A DNA stretch of 64,000 nucleotides from DASYKT01 sp035995185 (GCA_035995185.1 DASYKT010000011.1:124001-188000); one strand, 5' to 3'. Positions 17,079 through 26,520 are shown, counted from the first letter of the stretch. Program-made: numbers and translations. The notes: generated by a model from the sequence alone, not told the origin.

Positions 17079-18203
17079 TTAATGCACCAGCTTGTGCGCG
17101 GCCAGTTCTGTTTTGGCGGCTTCGACGCGGTCGACGGCTTCCTGGTTTTTGACCCAATCCAGCAGCGCCGCGAGGCCTTCTTCCAGGCCCACTTTAGGTT
17201 GGTAGTTTAACAAATCTTTGGCTTTTGAAATATCCGCCACACAATGCCGGATATCGCCTTCGCGGTATTTACCGACCATCTCGGGCTCGATATTTTTACC
17301 CAAACCTTTGGCCAGCGCACTGGCTATTTCGCGGACCGAGATAGAGCGGCCCGTTCCGACGTTAATGGCTTCGTAATCGCCTTTATTTGTTTCGAGCGCC
17401 AGCAGGTTGGCCCGGACGATGTCGCTAACATGAACAAAATCGCGGGTTTGGCCCCCGTCCTCAAAGATCAGCGGACGCTGGTCGTTAAGCAGGCGGGAAG
17501 AAAAGATCGCGCAAACACCCGTGTACGGATTTGATAAAGCCTGCCGCGTGCCATAGACATTAAAATAGCGAAAGGCAACGGTCGGGATCTTATAGGCGCG
17601 GCCGACGATCAGGCAATACTGTTCCTGATCCTGCTTGGAAACGGCATAGACCGAGGTAGGAAAAAGCGGCTTGTCTTCGGCGGTGCCGATCGGCCGCAGC
17701 TCGCTGCCACAGGTCTGACAGGAAAATTCCCACTGGTGGGAAGCCAGGTTTTCATTGGGCCGAATGTAGGGAAAGATCTTTTTGTCGCAGGTCCCGCAGA
17801 AATAAGCGCCCTCACCATAGATCGACATGGAAGAAGCAACCACCAGTTTTTTGAACTGGCCCGGGGCTTTTATCATTTCCTCAAGCAGGACGGCCGTTCC
17901 CATATCGTTCGCTTTTACATAGCGCGTGATCTCGTACATCGATTGGCCGACGCCGACCTCGGCGGCTTTGTGATAGACCACCTCGATCCCGTCCAAAGCT
18001 TTTGCGACTACCGCCGGATCGCAGATATCACCCTTGATAAATTCAGCTTCCTTGTTGAGGTGCTCCGGCACTTTATCCCCGTGTACCTGCGGCACCAGGG
18101 AATCGAGTATGCGCACCTGATGCCCGGCTTCTACCAGGGCATCTGTCAGATGCGAGCCGATAAAACCGGCGCCGCCCGTTACCAATATTTTATGTCTAGT
18201 CAT
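17079..18203 (-). CDS. NAD-dependent epimerase/dehydratase (extended SDR) with an inserted four-cysteine zinc ribbon
   Basis: 374 residues. The NAD motif is VTGGAGFIGSHL at 8-19; the catalytic Y-x3-K is YAVSK at 186-190; GRSISVREIASAL and the C-terminal RHCVADISKAKDLLNY match GalE/UXS-type extended SDRs that epimerise or decarboxylate nucleotide sugars. Between the strand ending VVASSMSIYGEG and the catalytic tyrosine lies an insertion with CGTC at 136-139 and CQTC at 162-165, a likely zinc ribbon. It starts 20 bp from the deacetylase stop. The sugar made is unknown. Confidence 0.85.
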   Translation of the reverse strand: MTRHKILVTGGAGFIGSHLTDALVEAGHQVRILDSLVPQVHGDKVPEHLNKEAEFIKGDICDPAVVAKALDGIEVVYHKAAEVGVGQSMYEITRYVKANDMGTAVLLEEMIKAPGQFKKLVVASSMSIYGEGAYFCGTCDKKIFPYIRPNENLASHQWEFSCQTCGSELRPIGTAEDKPLFPTSVYAVSKQDQEQYCLIVGRAYKIPTVAFRYFNVYGTRQALSNPYTGVCAIFSSRLLNDQRPLIFEDGGQTRDFVHVSDIVRANLLALETNKGDYEAINVGTGRSISVREIASALAKGLGKNIEPEMVGKYREGDIRHCVADISKAKDLLNYQPKVGLEEGLAALLDWVKNQEAVDRVEAAKTELAAHKLVH

Positions 18204-18223
18204 CTTATAAAAATTATTTTTAC

Positions 18224-19192
18224 TTAAGTAATAAGAGCCTTCATGGGCCGGATGTCCAATTCACCTTTTTGTCTCAAGGAATCCGCATGTTCAAGTATCT
18301 TTCTCAGCCCGGCAAACATCCGGTCCGGTTCATCGGCCATATTTGTCGGGTGAAACCACAGATGAAAGATCTTTTTTTGCGCCGCGGCCGCGTCCAGGCC
18401 TTTAATGGCCCGCTTCGTCCTGCGCCCGATAGAGATATAACGGCGCAGCCCATGGGCCGGAAAATACATTGCCGAACCCGGGACATTCCATAATCCTTTT
18501 TCGTCGCGCTCGGGCAAAACCACCGGCGGCGCTGCCGCGCGCAATACATCCAACAGCCGCATCGCGCGCCGGACCTGGTGCGGATAGGACATATTTTCAA
18601 ACCAATTCGGCTCGGTCCCGCGATAGCACGTGAATCCAAACTCGCTCAGCAGATCGAGGTGCCCGATCTCGTTACGGGGAAAGACAAACGAACTCATCTC
18701 GATCCCCATTTCTTCCGCCAATCTCACGCATTCTTTTAGCTCACTGCGCACTGCCTCCGCCGAACAGCCGGCATCGCCGAAAATGATATGCGAGAACGAA
18801 TGTGAACCTATCTCCTGCGCGACCGGACAGTCCCGTATCTGTTTTACCAGATCGCGGCCGTAAAAGATCGGCGCAGCTTCGACGGTGGTGCAAGGATCGT
18901 TAGTGAACCAATCTTCGGGATGCCACGCGTGGTGCGCGCGAACTATTTCCGGGTGTTTCCGTCCGCTTTCGGGCGCGCACTTATCCAGAAACAAATGACC
19001 CAGAATGCACCAGGTCGCCGAAACGTCGAATTCTATAAAGAGGTCTAACAGCCTGCCGATAACTACTTCGCGTTCGCGCCTGTAAAGCTCGCTCCATTTT
19101 TCCGGGCCGATAACATCGACCGTGCCCCAGGCCAGTTCCAGATCCAGGCTGATGGTGAACGCGCCGCGGTCAAACGTTTTTAACTCCTTCAT
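18224..19192 (-). CDS. Polysaccharide deacetylase family protein (NodB-like)
   Basis: 322 residues. The NodB/CE4 signature is present: FTISLDLELAWG near 12-23 (the aspartate pair region), then EIGSHSFSHIIFGD near 126-139 supplying the His-x3-His metal site, and FVFPRNEIGHLDLL near 168-181. Enzymes of this family remove N- or O-acetyl groups from sugars; this one lacks a signal peptide, so a cytoplasmic lipid-linked or nucleotide-linked substrate is more likely than a finished polymer. It lies between the SDR epimerase and a methyltransferase, spaced 20 and 24 bp, consistent with one operon. Confidence 0.83.
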   Translation of the reverse strand: MKELKTFDRGAFTISLDLELAWGTVDVIGPEKWSELYRREREVVIGRLLDLFIEFDVSATWCILGHLFLDKCAPESGRKHPEIVRAHHAWHPEDWFTNDPCTTVEAAPIFYGRDLVKQIRDCPVAQEIGSHSFSHIIFGDAGCSAEAVRSELKECVRLAEEMGIEMSSFVFPRNEIGHLDLLSEFGFTCYRGTEPNWFENMSYPHQVRRAMRLLDVLRAAAPPVVLPERDEKGLWNVPGSAMYFPAHGLRRYISIGRRTKRAIKGLDAAAAQKKIFHLWFHPTNMADEPDRMFAGLRKILEHADSLRQKGELDIRPMKALIT

Positions 19193-19216
19193 AGTAAGTA
19201 TAGGCTATTGCGGCCA

Positions 19217-20002
19217 TTACGGCTTGATAGCTTTAACCAGGAACATATTCGAGAAGTGTTTGAGCACCGGCAGATCGACGGTCCTTTTATCGATCTGTTC
19301 CCAAATTTTTAAGAGCGGCGGGACTACCGAAGGCACGATCCGCTCGACCCAGACCATCGAACCGCCATAGACGCCGTGTACTTCGACGTCATTAAAGCCC
19401 GCCCCGTTAAATTCCCGGTTTAATTTTCCCGACGAGTGAAAAAATTGTTTGAGATGAGTCAGGTTTCCAACTTGCGCCGAGGCCGTGATCTTATTCACCA
19501 GCGGATATAAATTAGCCTGGAGCGGAGGCGCCGCGGTCACCAGTGCCATTCCGCCCGGTTTTAATACCCGGAAGATCTCGCTAACGCACGGTCCGATATC
19601 GGGCAAATAACGCAAAACCTCGATGCAAACAAGATAATCGAAAGAATCATCGGGCAGCGGCACATCGGTCACGTCGCCCTGATGAAATTCGATCTGCGGG
19701 TTAATGGCCCGCGCCTGTTCCAGCATTTCCTCCGACCCGTCGACGCCGGTCAGCTCAAATCCGCGCTCGCGGTATTTTGCCAGGTGATAGCCCGTCCCGC
19801 ATCCCAGGTCGAGCATCTTTAAACCATCTCCCCGCTCGGGGATAAATTTGTCCAGCCATTGGTCCAGCAAATACCGGCTGTATTTAAAACAATTCTGATA
19901 AGGGTCTTCGGCAATGGTCGAATAGCGCTCGGCAAACAGGCCGGCCTGTTCCGAATGCGTGTCAACGGCGAGTTGTTTTTGTTGGTCTTCCGATACTGTC
20001 AT
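19217..20002 (-). CDS. Class I SAM-dependent methyltransferase
   Basis: 261 residues of the Methyltransf_11 type: LKMLDLGCGTGYHLAKYRERG near 62-81 (motif I with GCGTG), LTGVDGSEEMLEQA near 82-95, FDYLVCIEVLRYLPD near 119-133 and LKPGGMALVTAAPP near 145-158. It would methylate a pathway intermediate at the cytoplasmic side. Its end overlaps the next glycosyltransferase start by 4 bp (ATGA), so its product is probably made in step with that enzyme. Substrate not predictable. Confidence 0.83.
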   Translation of the reverse strand: MTVSEDQQKQLAVDTHSEQAGLFAERYSTIAEDPYQNCFKYSRYLLDQWLDKFIPERGDGLKMLDLGCGTGYHLAKYRERGFELTGVDGSEEMLEQARAINPQIEFHQGDVTDVPLPDDSFDYLVCIEVLRYLPDIGPCVSEIFRVLKPGGMALVTAAPPLQANLYPLVNKITASAQVGNLTHLKQFFHSSGKLNREFNGAGFNDVEVHGVYGGSMVWVERIVPSVVPPLLKIWEQIDKRTVDLPVLKHFSNMFLVKAIKP

Positions 20003-21096
20003 CGTTTTTTGTTTCGGAGGGTGCCTTCATACACCCCGTCAAATATCTCGGCTATCTTGGGCATCTGGGTTTCCAGGGAATAGCCTTCGACCGCGGTTTT
20101 TCTTGCCGCGCGGCCCATTTTTTCGCGCAGCTCGCGGTTCTCGATCAAGAGGCTTAGCCGGTCAAACCATTCCTTTTCGGTTTCCACTAAAAATCCATTG
20201 ACACCATCCTGGATGATCTCAGTATTGGAACCCATCCTGCGCGCCACGACCGGCAAACCGGCCGCCATATACTGCACTGTTTTAAGGAAAAATTTCCAGG
20301 GATTCCAGCGGAGATCGAGCAAAGGCACCAGCCCGATGTCACAGTCCTGCAGGTTTGATATCTCCACATCCGGCGACCACTTGCGAAAATCTACTTTCAC
20401 ACCTTCGACCACCGGTTCTTCGTTCGCGATCAGGCGCAGCGGAACATCGTATTTCGCCTGCAGATCGTGCAGCGGTTTGGCGATCGTGGCGAGATTTCTG
20501 ACCGTGCCGATACTGCCCGTCCAAACGATCTTGGCCGGCCCGCCATTCTTCGATCCGGCCGGGCAAAATTCATTCGTGTCCACAAAATTAGGCACGACCG
20601 AAACCGACGAATTATATTTTCGCGCATAGTCCGCCATCAAATTATTTATCGAGATGATATGGTCGGCCATGCGAAAAAACGAATGTGTCTTGCGCGAAAA
20701 CTTCAACAGGCTGAACCAGCTGTTGACCGGGCTCCGGTAGGGCAGAAAGACCGGGTCGTCGATGTCATAGACGATCGGCACTTTTAATCGTTTTGCCAGG
20801 CGCTCGATGACCGCGGGACCGACCAGTGCCGCTTCGCGATAGATGAGCAAAATATCGCATTCCGGTTTATTCCAAACATTGCGCAATTGCCCGCGGTAGC
20901 TCGATATCAGCCCGGAAACTTTTTTCAAATAGTTTCCTTTGGTGTAAAGAACTTTATCCAGCTCTTCCGTTTCAAAGGGGTAAAAATCCACCGTCCAGCC
21001 GTAATCCGGCAGATGTTTCGACCATGCTTCTATTCTGAATCTCTGTCCGGGGGATTTGCCGAGTTTGTTGGGCACCAGAGCGGCTATTTTTTTCAT
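19999..21096 (-). CDS. Glycosyltransferase family 4
   Basis: 365 residues of GT-B fold. The N-terminal half begins MKKIAALVPNKLGKSPGQRF and has VYDIDDPVFLPYRSP near 130; the donor half shows IVWTGSIGTVRNL near 190-202 and a degenerate E-x7-E region at FLKTVQYMAAGLPVVARRMGS near 265-285. The sequence is of the branch often annotated as exopolysaccharide GT4 with weak first-domain similarity. It overlaps both neighbours by 4 bp (upstream GT4 and downstream methyltransferase), giving a tight three-gene coupled unit. Sugar and linkage unknown. Confidence 0.82.
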   Translation of the reverse strand: MKKIAALVPNKLGKSPGQRFRIEAWSKHLPDYGWTVDFYPFETEELDKVLYTKGNYLKKVSGLISSYRGQLRNVWNKPECDILLIYREAALVGPAVIERLAKRLKVPIVYDIDDPVFLPYRSPVNSWFSLLKFSRKTHSFFRMADHIISINNLMADYARKYNSSVSVVPNFVDTNEFCPAGSKNGGPAKIVWTGSIGTVRNLATIAKPLHDLQAKYDVPLRLIANEEPVVEGVKVDFRKWSPDVEISNLQDCDIGLVPLLDLRWNPWKFFLKTVQYMAAGLPVVARRMGSNTEIIQDGVNGFLVETEKEWFDRLSLLIENRELREKMGRAARKTAVEGYSLETQMPKIAEIFDGVYEGTLRNKKR

Positions 21097-22358
21097 TCCA
21101 TTACTATCAGGCTGCGATAGATAGAACGATACTTTTTCCCCCCGATTTTTTCAAGGTCGAATCTTTCTTTTGCGCTTTTCCGGCAAACTTCGGAAAGATC
21201 GCAAGTTTGTTTTAATATCTCTATTTCCTGCAATGATTTAAGATAAGCCTGCCGGTCAAATTCCGCCACCACTGAACCGGTTTTATCGGCGCCTACCTGA
21301 TCCGCCACGTCGCCCACCCCGCCGTTGGTAATGACCGGCAGGCCGCTGGCGAGGTATTCCGCCATTTTGGTCGGCGATGAAGAAAGCTTGGAATAACAGG
21401 GTTTGATAAAGGAGACCGCCACATTGGCCGCGCTCAGAAAAGCGGGGATTTCACCCGGCGTAACTTTTTTGATCAGCATATCGCCGCTTGAAAAACCGCG
21501 GGCCGCGAGTTTTTCCGCCATTATCTCAGGCGCGCTTTGGGTAAGGACCATGGCGAAAGCGGTTTCATCCTGTTCGCGCGCGGCCAGCAGCAGATCGGCC
21601 ATTTCATCTACCAGGTACCAGGTTCCCAGCGCGCCGATATAGACGATCACTTTACGTCCGTTCAAATCATATTCATTGCGAATTTTATTTCGCGAAACTT
21701 CACCGGCAGCGGTAAATCTTTTCAGGTCCACACAGCAGGGAATGACCTCGACCGGACGGCCCGCTTTATCAAAACCCGTTGCGCGGCTTTCGGGAAACAA
21801 AATATCACGGGCTTTTTCGGTCAACACCACAAAGGCGTGCGATTCGCGCAGCAGCCAGCGTTCTACTCTTTTGACCGCTTTATACAACAAGCCGTTCTTT
21901 TTCCAGCGGCCGACGTCGGTGTATTCTTCGGGAAAAAAACTGCGGATATCGAAGAGCAGTTTAAGTTTTTTTCGGGTCAGTTTTTTTACCAGCACAGCCA
22001 TCAGCATCGGTATGTGAATGCGGCCGTGAAGTATATTCACGCCGTTTTGCTTAACCAGCTTTCGCACGAAAAGCGTGCCGCGAAAAACGTCGTAAAGCGT
22101 GGCGGGAACCGATGGCCATTTGTGATAAGGCAGGGCATGCCACTCTATGCCTTCGGCGGCCAGCTTTTTCTTTTCCGCCTCGATCTGCTCAGGTGACCAG
22201 TTATTTTTGAGATCCGGTTCAAATGTAAGCAGGCTCACCACCAGGCCGTCCAGCTTCGTAAGTTCCCTCAGGTACTGGACAACCTGTGTTTGAACCAGCG
22301 GTTCGCGCAGGCCAAAGTAGCAGATGTAGAGGGTTTTATTGTTTTCAGAGACGGGCAT
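21093..22358 (-). CDS. Glycosyltransferase family 4
   Basis: 421 residues of GT-B fold. The donor domain carries VIVYIGALGTWYLVDEMADLL near 237-257 and the FIKPCYSKLSSSPTKMAEYLASGLPVITNGGVGD region near 318-350 that includes the E-x7-type signature. The N-terminal domain has NILHGRIHIPMLMAVL near 108-123. Some relatives are wrongly truncated in the first domain, but this one is full length. It starts the coupled group 22358-19217 and is separated from the next upstream gene by 172 bp containing a long perfect palindrome. Confidence 0.83.
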   Translation of the reverse strand: MPVSENNKTLYICYFGLREPLVQTQVVQYLRELTKLDGLVVSLLTFEPDLKNNWSPEQIEAEKKKLAAEGIEWHALPYHKWPSVPATLYDVFRGTLFVRKLVKQNGVNILHGRIHIPMLMAVLVKKLTRKKLKLLFDIRSFFPEEYTDVGRWKKNGLLYKAVKRVERWLLRESHAFVVLTEKARDILFPESRATGFDKAGRPVEVIPCCVDLKRFTAAGEVSRNKIRNEYDLNGRKVIVYIGALGTWYLVDEMADLLLAAREQDETAFAMVLTQSAPEIMAEKLAARGFSSGDMLIKKVTPGEIPAFLSAANVAVSFIKPCYSKLSSSPTKMAEYLASGLPVITNGGVGDVADQVGADKTGSVVAEFDRQAYLKSLQEIEILKQTCDLSEVCRKSAKERFDLEKIGGKKYRSIYRSLIVME

Positions 22359-22420
22359 CGGTTATTTGCAACTATCGACTTTTAACTTTGCACGGCTTTG
22401 CTTATTAAGTCACGGATACG

Positions 22421-22485
22421 GCCACGAATGTCACAAATAACACGAATTAAAAATCTCTATTCGTGTTATTTGTGACATTCGTGGC
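22421..22485. repeat. Perfect 27-bp inverted repeat
   Basis: The arm 22421-22447 (GCCACGAATGTCACAAATAA then CACGAAT) is the exact reverse complement of 22459-22485, with an 11-nt loop. It lies within the polysaccharide run, between a methyltransferase stop and a glycosyltransferase start, both minus strand. No U-tract follows on either strand, so it may be a mobile palindrome (REP/MITE type) rather than a terminator. A related copy lies at 39538-39603. Confidence 0.92.
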
Positions 22486-22530
22486 GAATAAATAGTAAAA
22501 CCACAGGCAATTTTAGTAAATGCTGCCGTT

Positions 22531-23523
22531 TCAGGATTTTTTCCCGATCAGGTTTAGCCCGGCATTAGGAAGGCGGCGAATATCGGTAACGCCCGCGCCG
22601 GTCAGAGCGCTTTCGGTTTCGGCTTGCGTTTGCGGCTGGTCGAAGGTCGGCGAAAGCATATCGAAAGTGTCCAGTATCGCCCAGTCATAGCGCTGGGCCC
22701 GCGAAAGATCGGTCTTACCCACATAATTGGCCACCGGTATCACGAATTGAAAAAACCTGCCCAAAACCGGAACGCGAAATAAAACATCCGATACCGCAAA
22801 GCCGACCGGCATCAAGGCCCGGATCATCCGCAGCAGCGATTCTTTTTTCATTTTGCGCGTAACGGGGCGGTACCAGTATTTGCAGAAAAGATATGTCCAG
22901 GGTTTTCTTTCGTAGATCGTGACGACGATATCCCCATCTTTTTTGACGAATTGCGGCAAGGCGGAAACCGTTTTTTGGGGATCGGGGGTGTGCTGGATGA
23001 CGCCGATACAATAACAGCCGTCAAACGCGCCTTTTCTGAAGGGAAGTTCGTAGATGCTGGCCTGCACCAAATGAACGTTTTTTCTTCCCTCCAGATTTTT
23101 TCGCGATGCGTCGATCGCCGAGCTCAGGTCTATGCCTACCACGTCACATTCATTTTGTGACGCAACATCCAAAAAACGGCCCGCGCCGCAGCCGGCATCG
23201 AGTATCCATTTACCTTGCAGACTTTCCTTTGTCCAGCCGGTCTCGGAATAGAACCGGTTGGCCGATTGCTCGGTGCCGTTGTAAGAATCAAGCTGTGTCC
23301 GGCTAAAAAGATTCCATTGATAACCGAACGATTCCGCGTAATTATCCTGCGGCACAAAACGAGGGATAGAGTCTTTTATCAAATACTCCGCCTTACAGCC
23401 GGAGCACTGCAGTTTGCCCGCGATGATCTCATCAGCCTCCGCAATGTCAGAGGGGTCAGCGATGCAGTTAAGCTCACCGAAGCATTTCGGACAGCACAAA
23501 AGCTCGAGCAATTTTCGCCGCAT
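22531..23523 (-). CDS. SAM-dependent methyltransferase with Trm112-like zinc-ribbon N-terminus
   Basis: About 330 residues from ATG 23523. The N-terminus MRRKLLELLCCPKCFGEL and a second pair CSGC near 44-47 form a Trm112p/UPF0434-type zinc ribbon. The methyltransferase core shows WILDAGCGAGRFLDVASQN near 105-123, VVGIDLSSAID, FDGCYCIGVIQHTPDP near 170-185 and FVKKDGDIVVTIYERKPW. I chose 23523 over the in-frame codon at 23607 because the latter would extend far into the carbamoyltransferase gene, the family starts at the MRRKLL motif, and AAGG precedes 23523. A substrate within the glycan pathway is likely. Confidence 0.82.
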   Translation of the reverse strand: MRRKLLELLCCPKCFGELNCIADPSDIAEADEIIAGKLQCSGCKAEYLIKDSIPRFVPQDNYAESFGYQWNLFSRTQLDSYNGTEQSANRFYSETGWTKESLQGKWILDAGCGAGRFLDVASQNECDVVGIDLSSAIDASRKNLEGRKNVHLVQASIYELPFRKGAFDGCYCIGVIQHTPDPQKTVSALPQFVKKDGDIVVTIYERKPWTYLFCKYWYRPVTRKMKKESLLRMIRALMPVGFAVSDVLFRVPVLGRFFQFVIPVANYVGKTDLSRAQRYDWAILDTFDMLSPTFDQPQTQAETESALTGAGVTDIRRLPNAGLNLIGKKS

Positions 23524-23533
23524 AAAATTAACC

Positions 23534-25324
23534 TTATTTCCTGACGATGAAATTGCCGACAGCCAAAACATCCAGGCCGGAGCTAAAAAATGTCCTGATG
23601 GCGTCACGCGGAGAATTCACTATCGGTTCGCCTTTGAGGTTGAACGAAGTGTTCATCACGATCGGCACGCCGGTCTTTTCGCCAAAACGTTTGATCATAT
23701 CGTAATAGAGCGGATTGACGCTGCGGCGGACCATTTGCGGCCGCGTGGTCCCGTCCACGTGAACCACGGCAGGAATGTCCTTTTTCTTTTCTTCCTTCAC
23801 CGGAAAGGTCATGATCATAAAAGGCGCGTAAACGATCTCTTCCATGTAATCGCCGGCAACTTCTTCCAGTATCGAAGGCGCAAAGGGCCGCCAGCCGTCC
23901 CGGTATTTGACCGCCGCATTTACCTCGGCCAGCATTTCGCGATCGCGGGGATCGGCCAGGATAGATCTCGCTCCCAGCGCGCGCGGCCCCCATTCGGAAC
24001 GTCCCTGAAACCAACCGACGATCTTTTTATCCGCCAGCAGTGAGGCCACTTCTTCGATCAAGGCTTCGCGCGAAAGTTTTTCGTATTTTATCTTGGTTAT
24101 CTTAAATGCTTTTTCGATCTCTTCATCGCTGTATTCGATGCCCCAATAAGCATGCTCCATTTCTTTCGGCATCAGCTCATGACCGAGCTGTTTATAACCG
24201 ATAAAAGCGGCGCCCAGCGAACCCCCGGCATCGCCTGCCTCGGGTTGGACAAAGATCTTATCCACCAACTCAGAACGCGCGATCTTGCCGTTCATGGTGG
24301 CGTTTAACGCGACACCGCCGGCAAAGACGACATTGCGGCAGCCGGTTTTTTTCACCGCCCGTTTTAAAACCTCGAAACCGAAATCTTCCACCAATTTTTG
24401 CAGGTCGGCCGCAAGATTTTTATGACGCTCTTCGAGCGGTTCGTCGGGAAGGCGCGGAGGGCCCAGCAGTTTGACGAGATTCGATACATAACCCATCGAG
24501 CTTTCACTGACGGCGGCGCGGCTGACCTGCGTCAGGTCCATATACAGCCGGCTGGGATCGGCGATCTCATTAAAAATGCCTTGCGGAGTGCCATAGCCGG
24601 CGAGGCCCATCAACGACCCTTCGTCGCTTAACTTTAAGAAGCGATGGATCGCCCAGTAAAATTCCCCGATAGAAAAATCGGTAAATTGATCGAGAACTTC
24701 CAGCTCGCCGTTTCGTCCGTGCGAAACGGATCCCGTCAGGCCGTCGCCGCTGCCGTCCCAGGTGATAACGGTCGCTTCCGCGAAACCGCTGGCGTAGTAG
24801 GCCGAAGCCGCATGTGACAAATGATGATCGACGCGGAAGAAAGGTATTTTATCTATATCGAAGCGCAGCTTATCGCGAAAACCGGATTTTTCGTTTTCTT
24901 CCTCTTCCCAGGGTTTAAGTGTCTGATCGAATATGCGCAGGCCTTTTTTGAGACTGCCGGCCGAAGAATTAAGTTTTTTTACCACCCCGTAGGCGGCTTT
25001 TTTAACGGTGGTGTTGTTGGCTTTGATCCAACGCTCTACCGCCAGGTAAGGATCGTTTGCCCAGGCCACGGCGCTTAGGTCTTCACAGGTTATCCCGGCA
25101 AAGTTCAAACAAAAATTGATGGCATTAACAGGGAAATGCCCGATCGCATGTTTGACCCGGACAAAACGCTCTTCGCTTTCCATGGCGACGATCTCGCCGT
25201 CTTTGAGCAGCGCGACCGCCGGGTGATGAGCGTCGCCGCCCCCGCCTCCCTGATTATATTTTCCGCTTATACCCAGGACATAGACCGGTTTATTTTTGTC
25301 CCCGGGCACTGCATTCTGTTTCAT
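23534..25324 (-). CDS. Carbamoyltransferase, NodU/CmcH family
   Basis: 596 residues with the two-domain architecture of O-carbamoyltransferases. The N-terminal YrdC-like/Kae1-like part begins VLGISGKYNQGGGGGDAHHP and includes ESEERFVRVKHAIGHFP; VDHHLSHAASAYYASGF near 168-184 and WDGSGDGLTG give the HxxHA and nucleotide sites. The C-terminal domain has FQGRSEWGPRALGARSILADP near 438-458 and MNTSFNLKGEPIV near 555. Such enzymes transfer carbamoyl from carbamoyl phosphate via carbamoyl-AMP to a hydroxyl of a sugar or Nod factor. The product here is presumably a carbamoylated sugar in the surface glycan. Spacing to the downstream methyltransferase is 10 bp. Confidence 0.88.
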   Translation of the reverse strand: MKQNAVPGDKNKPVYVLGISGKYNQGGGGGDAHHPAVALLKDGEIVAMESEERFVRVKHAIGHFPVNAINFCLNFAGITCEDLSAVAWANDPYLAVERWIKANNTTVKKAAYGVVKKLNSSAGSLKKGLRIFDQTLKPWEEEENEKSGFRDKLRFDIDKIPFFRVDHHLSHAASAYYASGFAEATVITWDGSGDGLTGSVSHGRNGELEVLDQFTDFSIGEFYWAIHRFLKLSDEGSLMGLAGYGTPQGIFNEIADPSRLYMDLTQVSRAAVSESSMGYVSNLVKLLGPPRLPDEPLEERHKNLAADLQKLVEDFGFEVLKRAVKKTGCRNVVFAGGVALNATMNGKIARSELVDKIFVQPEAGDAGGSLGAAFIGYKQLGHELMPKEMEHAYWGIEYSDEEIEKAFKITKIKYEKLSREALIEEVASLLADKKIVGWFQGRSEWGPRALGARSILADPRDREMLAEVNAAVKYRDGWRPFAPSILEEVAGDYMEEIVYAPFMIMTFPVKEEKKKDIPAVVHVDGTTRPQMVRRSVNPLYYDMIKRFGEKTGVPIVMNTSFNLKGEPIVNSPRDAIRTFFSSGLDVLAVGNFIVRK

Positions 25325-25359
25325 AAAGTTTTAAAGGGCCGAAGTTTGTTACTACGAAT

Positions 25360-26520
25360 TCAACGTGAGGTTTCCGAGGTCTTTTCGTATAATTCTTCCC
25401 ATTTGGGCATTAGAACTTCGCTGCAAAATTGATCTCTCACTTTTGTAAGTGCTTCATTCCCAAGTCTTTTCCTTAGCTCTTCATCATTATAGATTCTTAT
25501 CATCGTATCGGCCAATTCGGCTGCCGACGCCGGCCTCACCAGGAGGCCCGAAATATCGTTTTCGATCACTTCGCGGTGCGGCTCGATATCGGAGACGATG
25601 CAGGGAAGGCCTTTGGCCATTGCTTCCAACAGAGCCAGCGGCAGGCCCTCAAAAAGAGAGGGAAATACATAGGCATTTGCCATTTCCAGACAGGCCCCGA
25701 TATCTTTTCTTTTTCCCAGGAAATGCACGCGGTCTTCAACATTCAACGATGCCGCCAGGTCTTCCAGCGAATTTTTCAGGGCCCCTTCGCCGATCATCAC
25801 CAAATGAGCGTCCGGCGCGGCGGCCAGTGAAAGATGGAATGCCCGGAGCAGTGTCGAGTGATCTTTTTGCGGGTCGAGACGGCCGATATGTAGATATACG
25901 AAAGCTTCTTTGGCTATCCCCAGCGATTCGCGGATGGCTGCCGGTTCTTCCGGGCCGCAGACCAGCGCGCCAGGATCTACCGAATTATATATGACCGACA
26001 TGCGCGAAGGGGGAACGCCCAACTCGCGGCGGAAAGATCCGGCCACAAATTCCGAGCACGCCACGAAATGCGGTTTTGTCAGCATGGCCAGGCTTTTGTC
26101 CATCCACCGCAAAATTTCTATTTTTGCCGGGGGCCAGTTTCCCGCCCGGATAACCTTGGGGTCGTAATCGGGCGCCTGCAGCGAAGTGATCAGGGGAATT
26201 TTCCGGTGCCGCAATTTTACCAGCCGGGCCGCGATATTGGCGTCGAACAGCCATGAATGAATAATGTCAGGAGGATCGTCGGTAATGATAGAATTTATTT
26301 TTCGGGCGGCTCCCCACCAATCGCGTTTACCGTTCACACCCAGTTCCAGCACCTCTTGCCCTGCCTGCTTTATCGGCGCGGAAAAAAAATCACTATCCCT
26401 AAATGCGCAAACTCGGTGAGAAAAGCCATTCCCGGACGTGCCGCTGACCACTTCCACCAATTGCCTTTCCGCACCCCCGCTTCTGAGGCTCGGGATAATG
26501 TGAAAAATTTTCTTTTTCAT
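25360..26520 (-). CDS. Glycosyltransferase family 4
   Basis: 386 residues with a full GT-B arrangement. The acceptor domain opens KIFHIIPSLRSGGAERQLVEVV and contains DIIHSWLFDANIAARLVK near 80-97; the donor domain has FVYLHIGRLDPQKDHSTLLRAF near 210-231 and the E-x7-E signature in FPSLFEGLPLALLEAMAKGLP near 290-310. The HxxxGGxER opening is typical of capsular and teichuronic-type GT4 enzymes. It sits 35 bp downstream of the carbamoyltransferase start and 26 bp from the next methyltransferase. Donor sugar unknown. Confidence 0.88.
   Translation of the reverse strand: MKKKIFHIIPSLRSGGAERQLVEVVSGTSGNGFSHRVCAFRDSDFFSAPIKQAGQEVLELGVNGKRDWWGAARKINSIITDDPPDIIHSWLFDANIAARLVKLRHRKIPLITSLQAPDYDPKVIRAGNWPPAKIEILRWMDKSLAMLTKPHFVACSEFVAGSFRRELGVPPSRMSVIYNSVDPGALVCGPEEPAAIRESLGIAKEAFVYLHIGRLDPQKDHSTLLRAFHLSLAAAPDAHLVMIGEGALKNSLEDLAASLNVEDRVHFLGKRKDIGACLEMANAYVFPSLFEGLPLALLEAMAKGLPCIVSDIEPHREVIENDISGLLVRPASAAELADTMIRIYNDEELRKRLGNEALTKVRDQFCSEVLMPKWEELYEKTSETSR

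Noticed and set aside
23524..23607. N-terminal extension of the Trm112-like methyltransferase
   Set aside because: It would lie inside the carbamoyltransferase gene; the zinc-ribbon N-terminus begins at the ATG at 23523.
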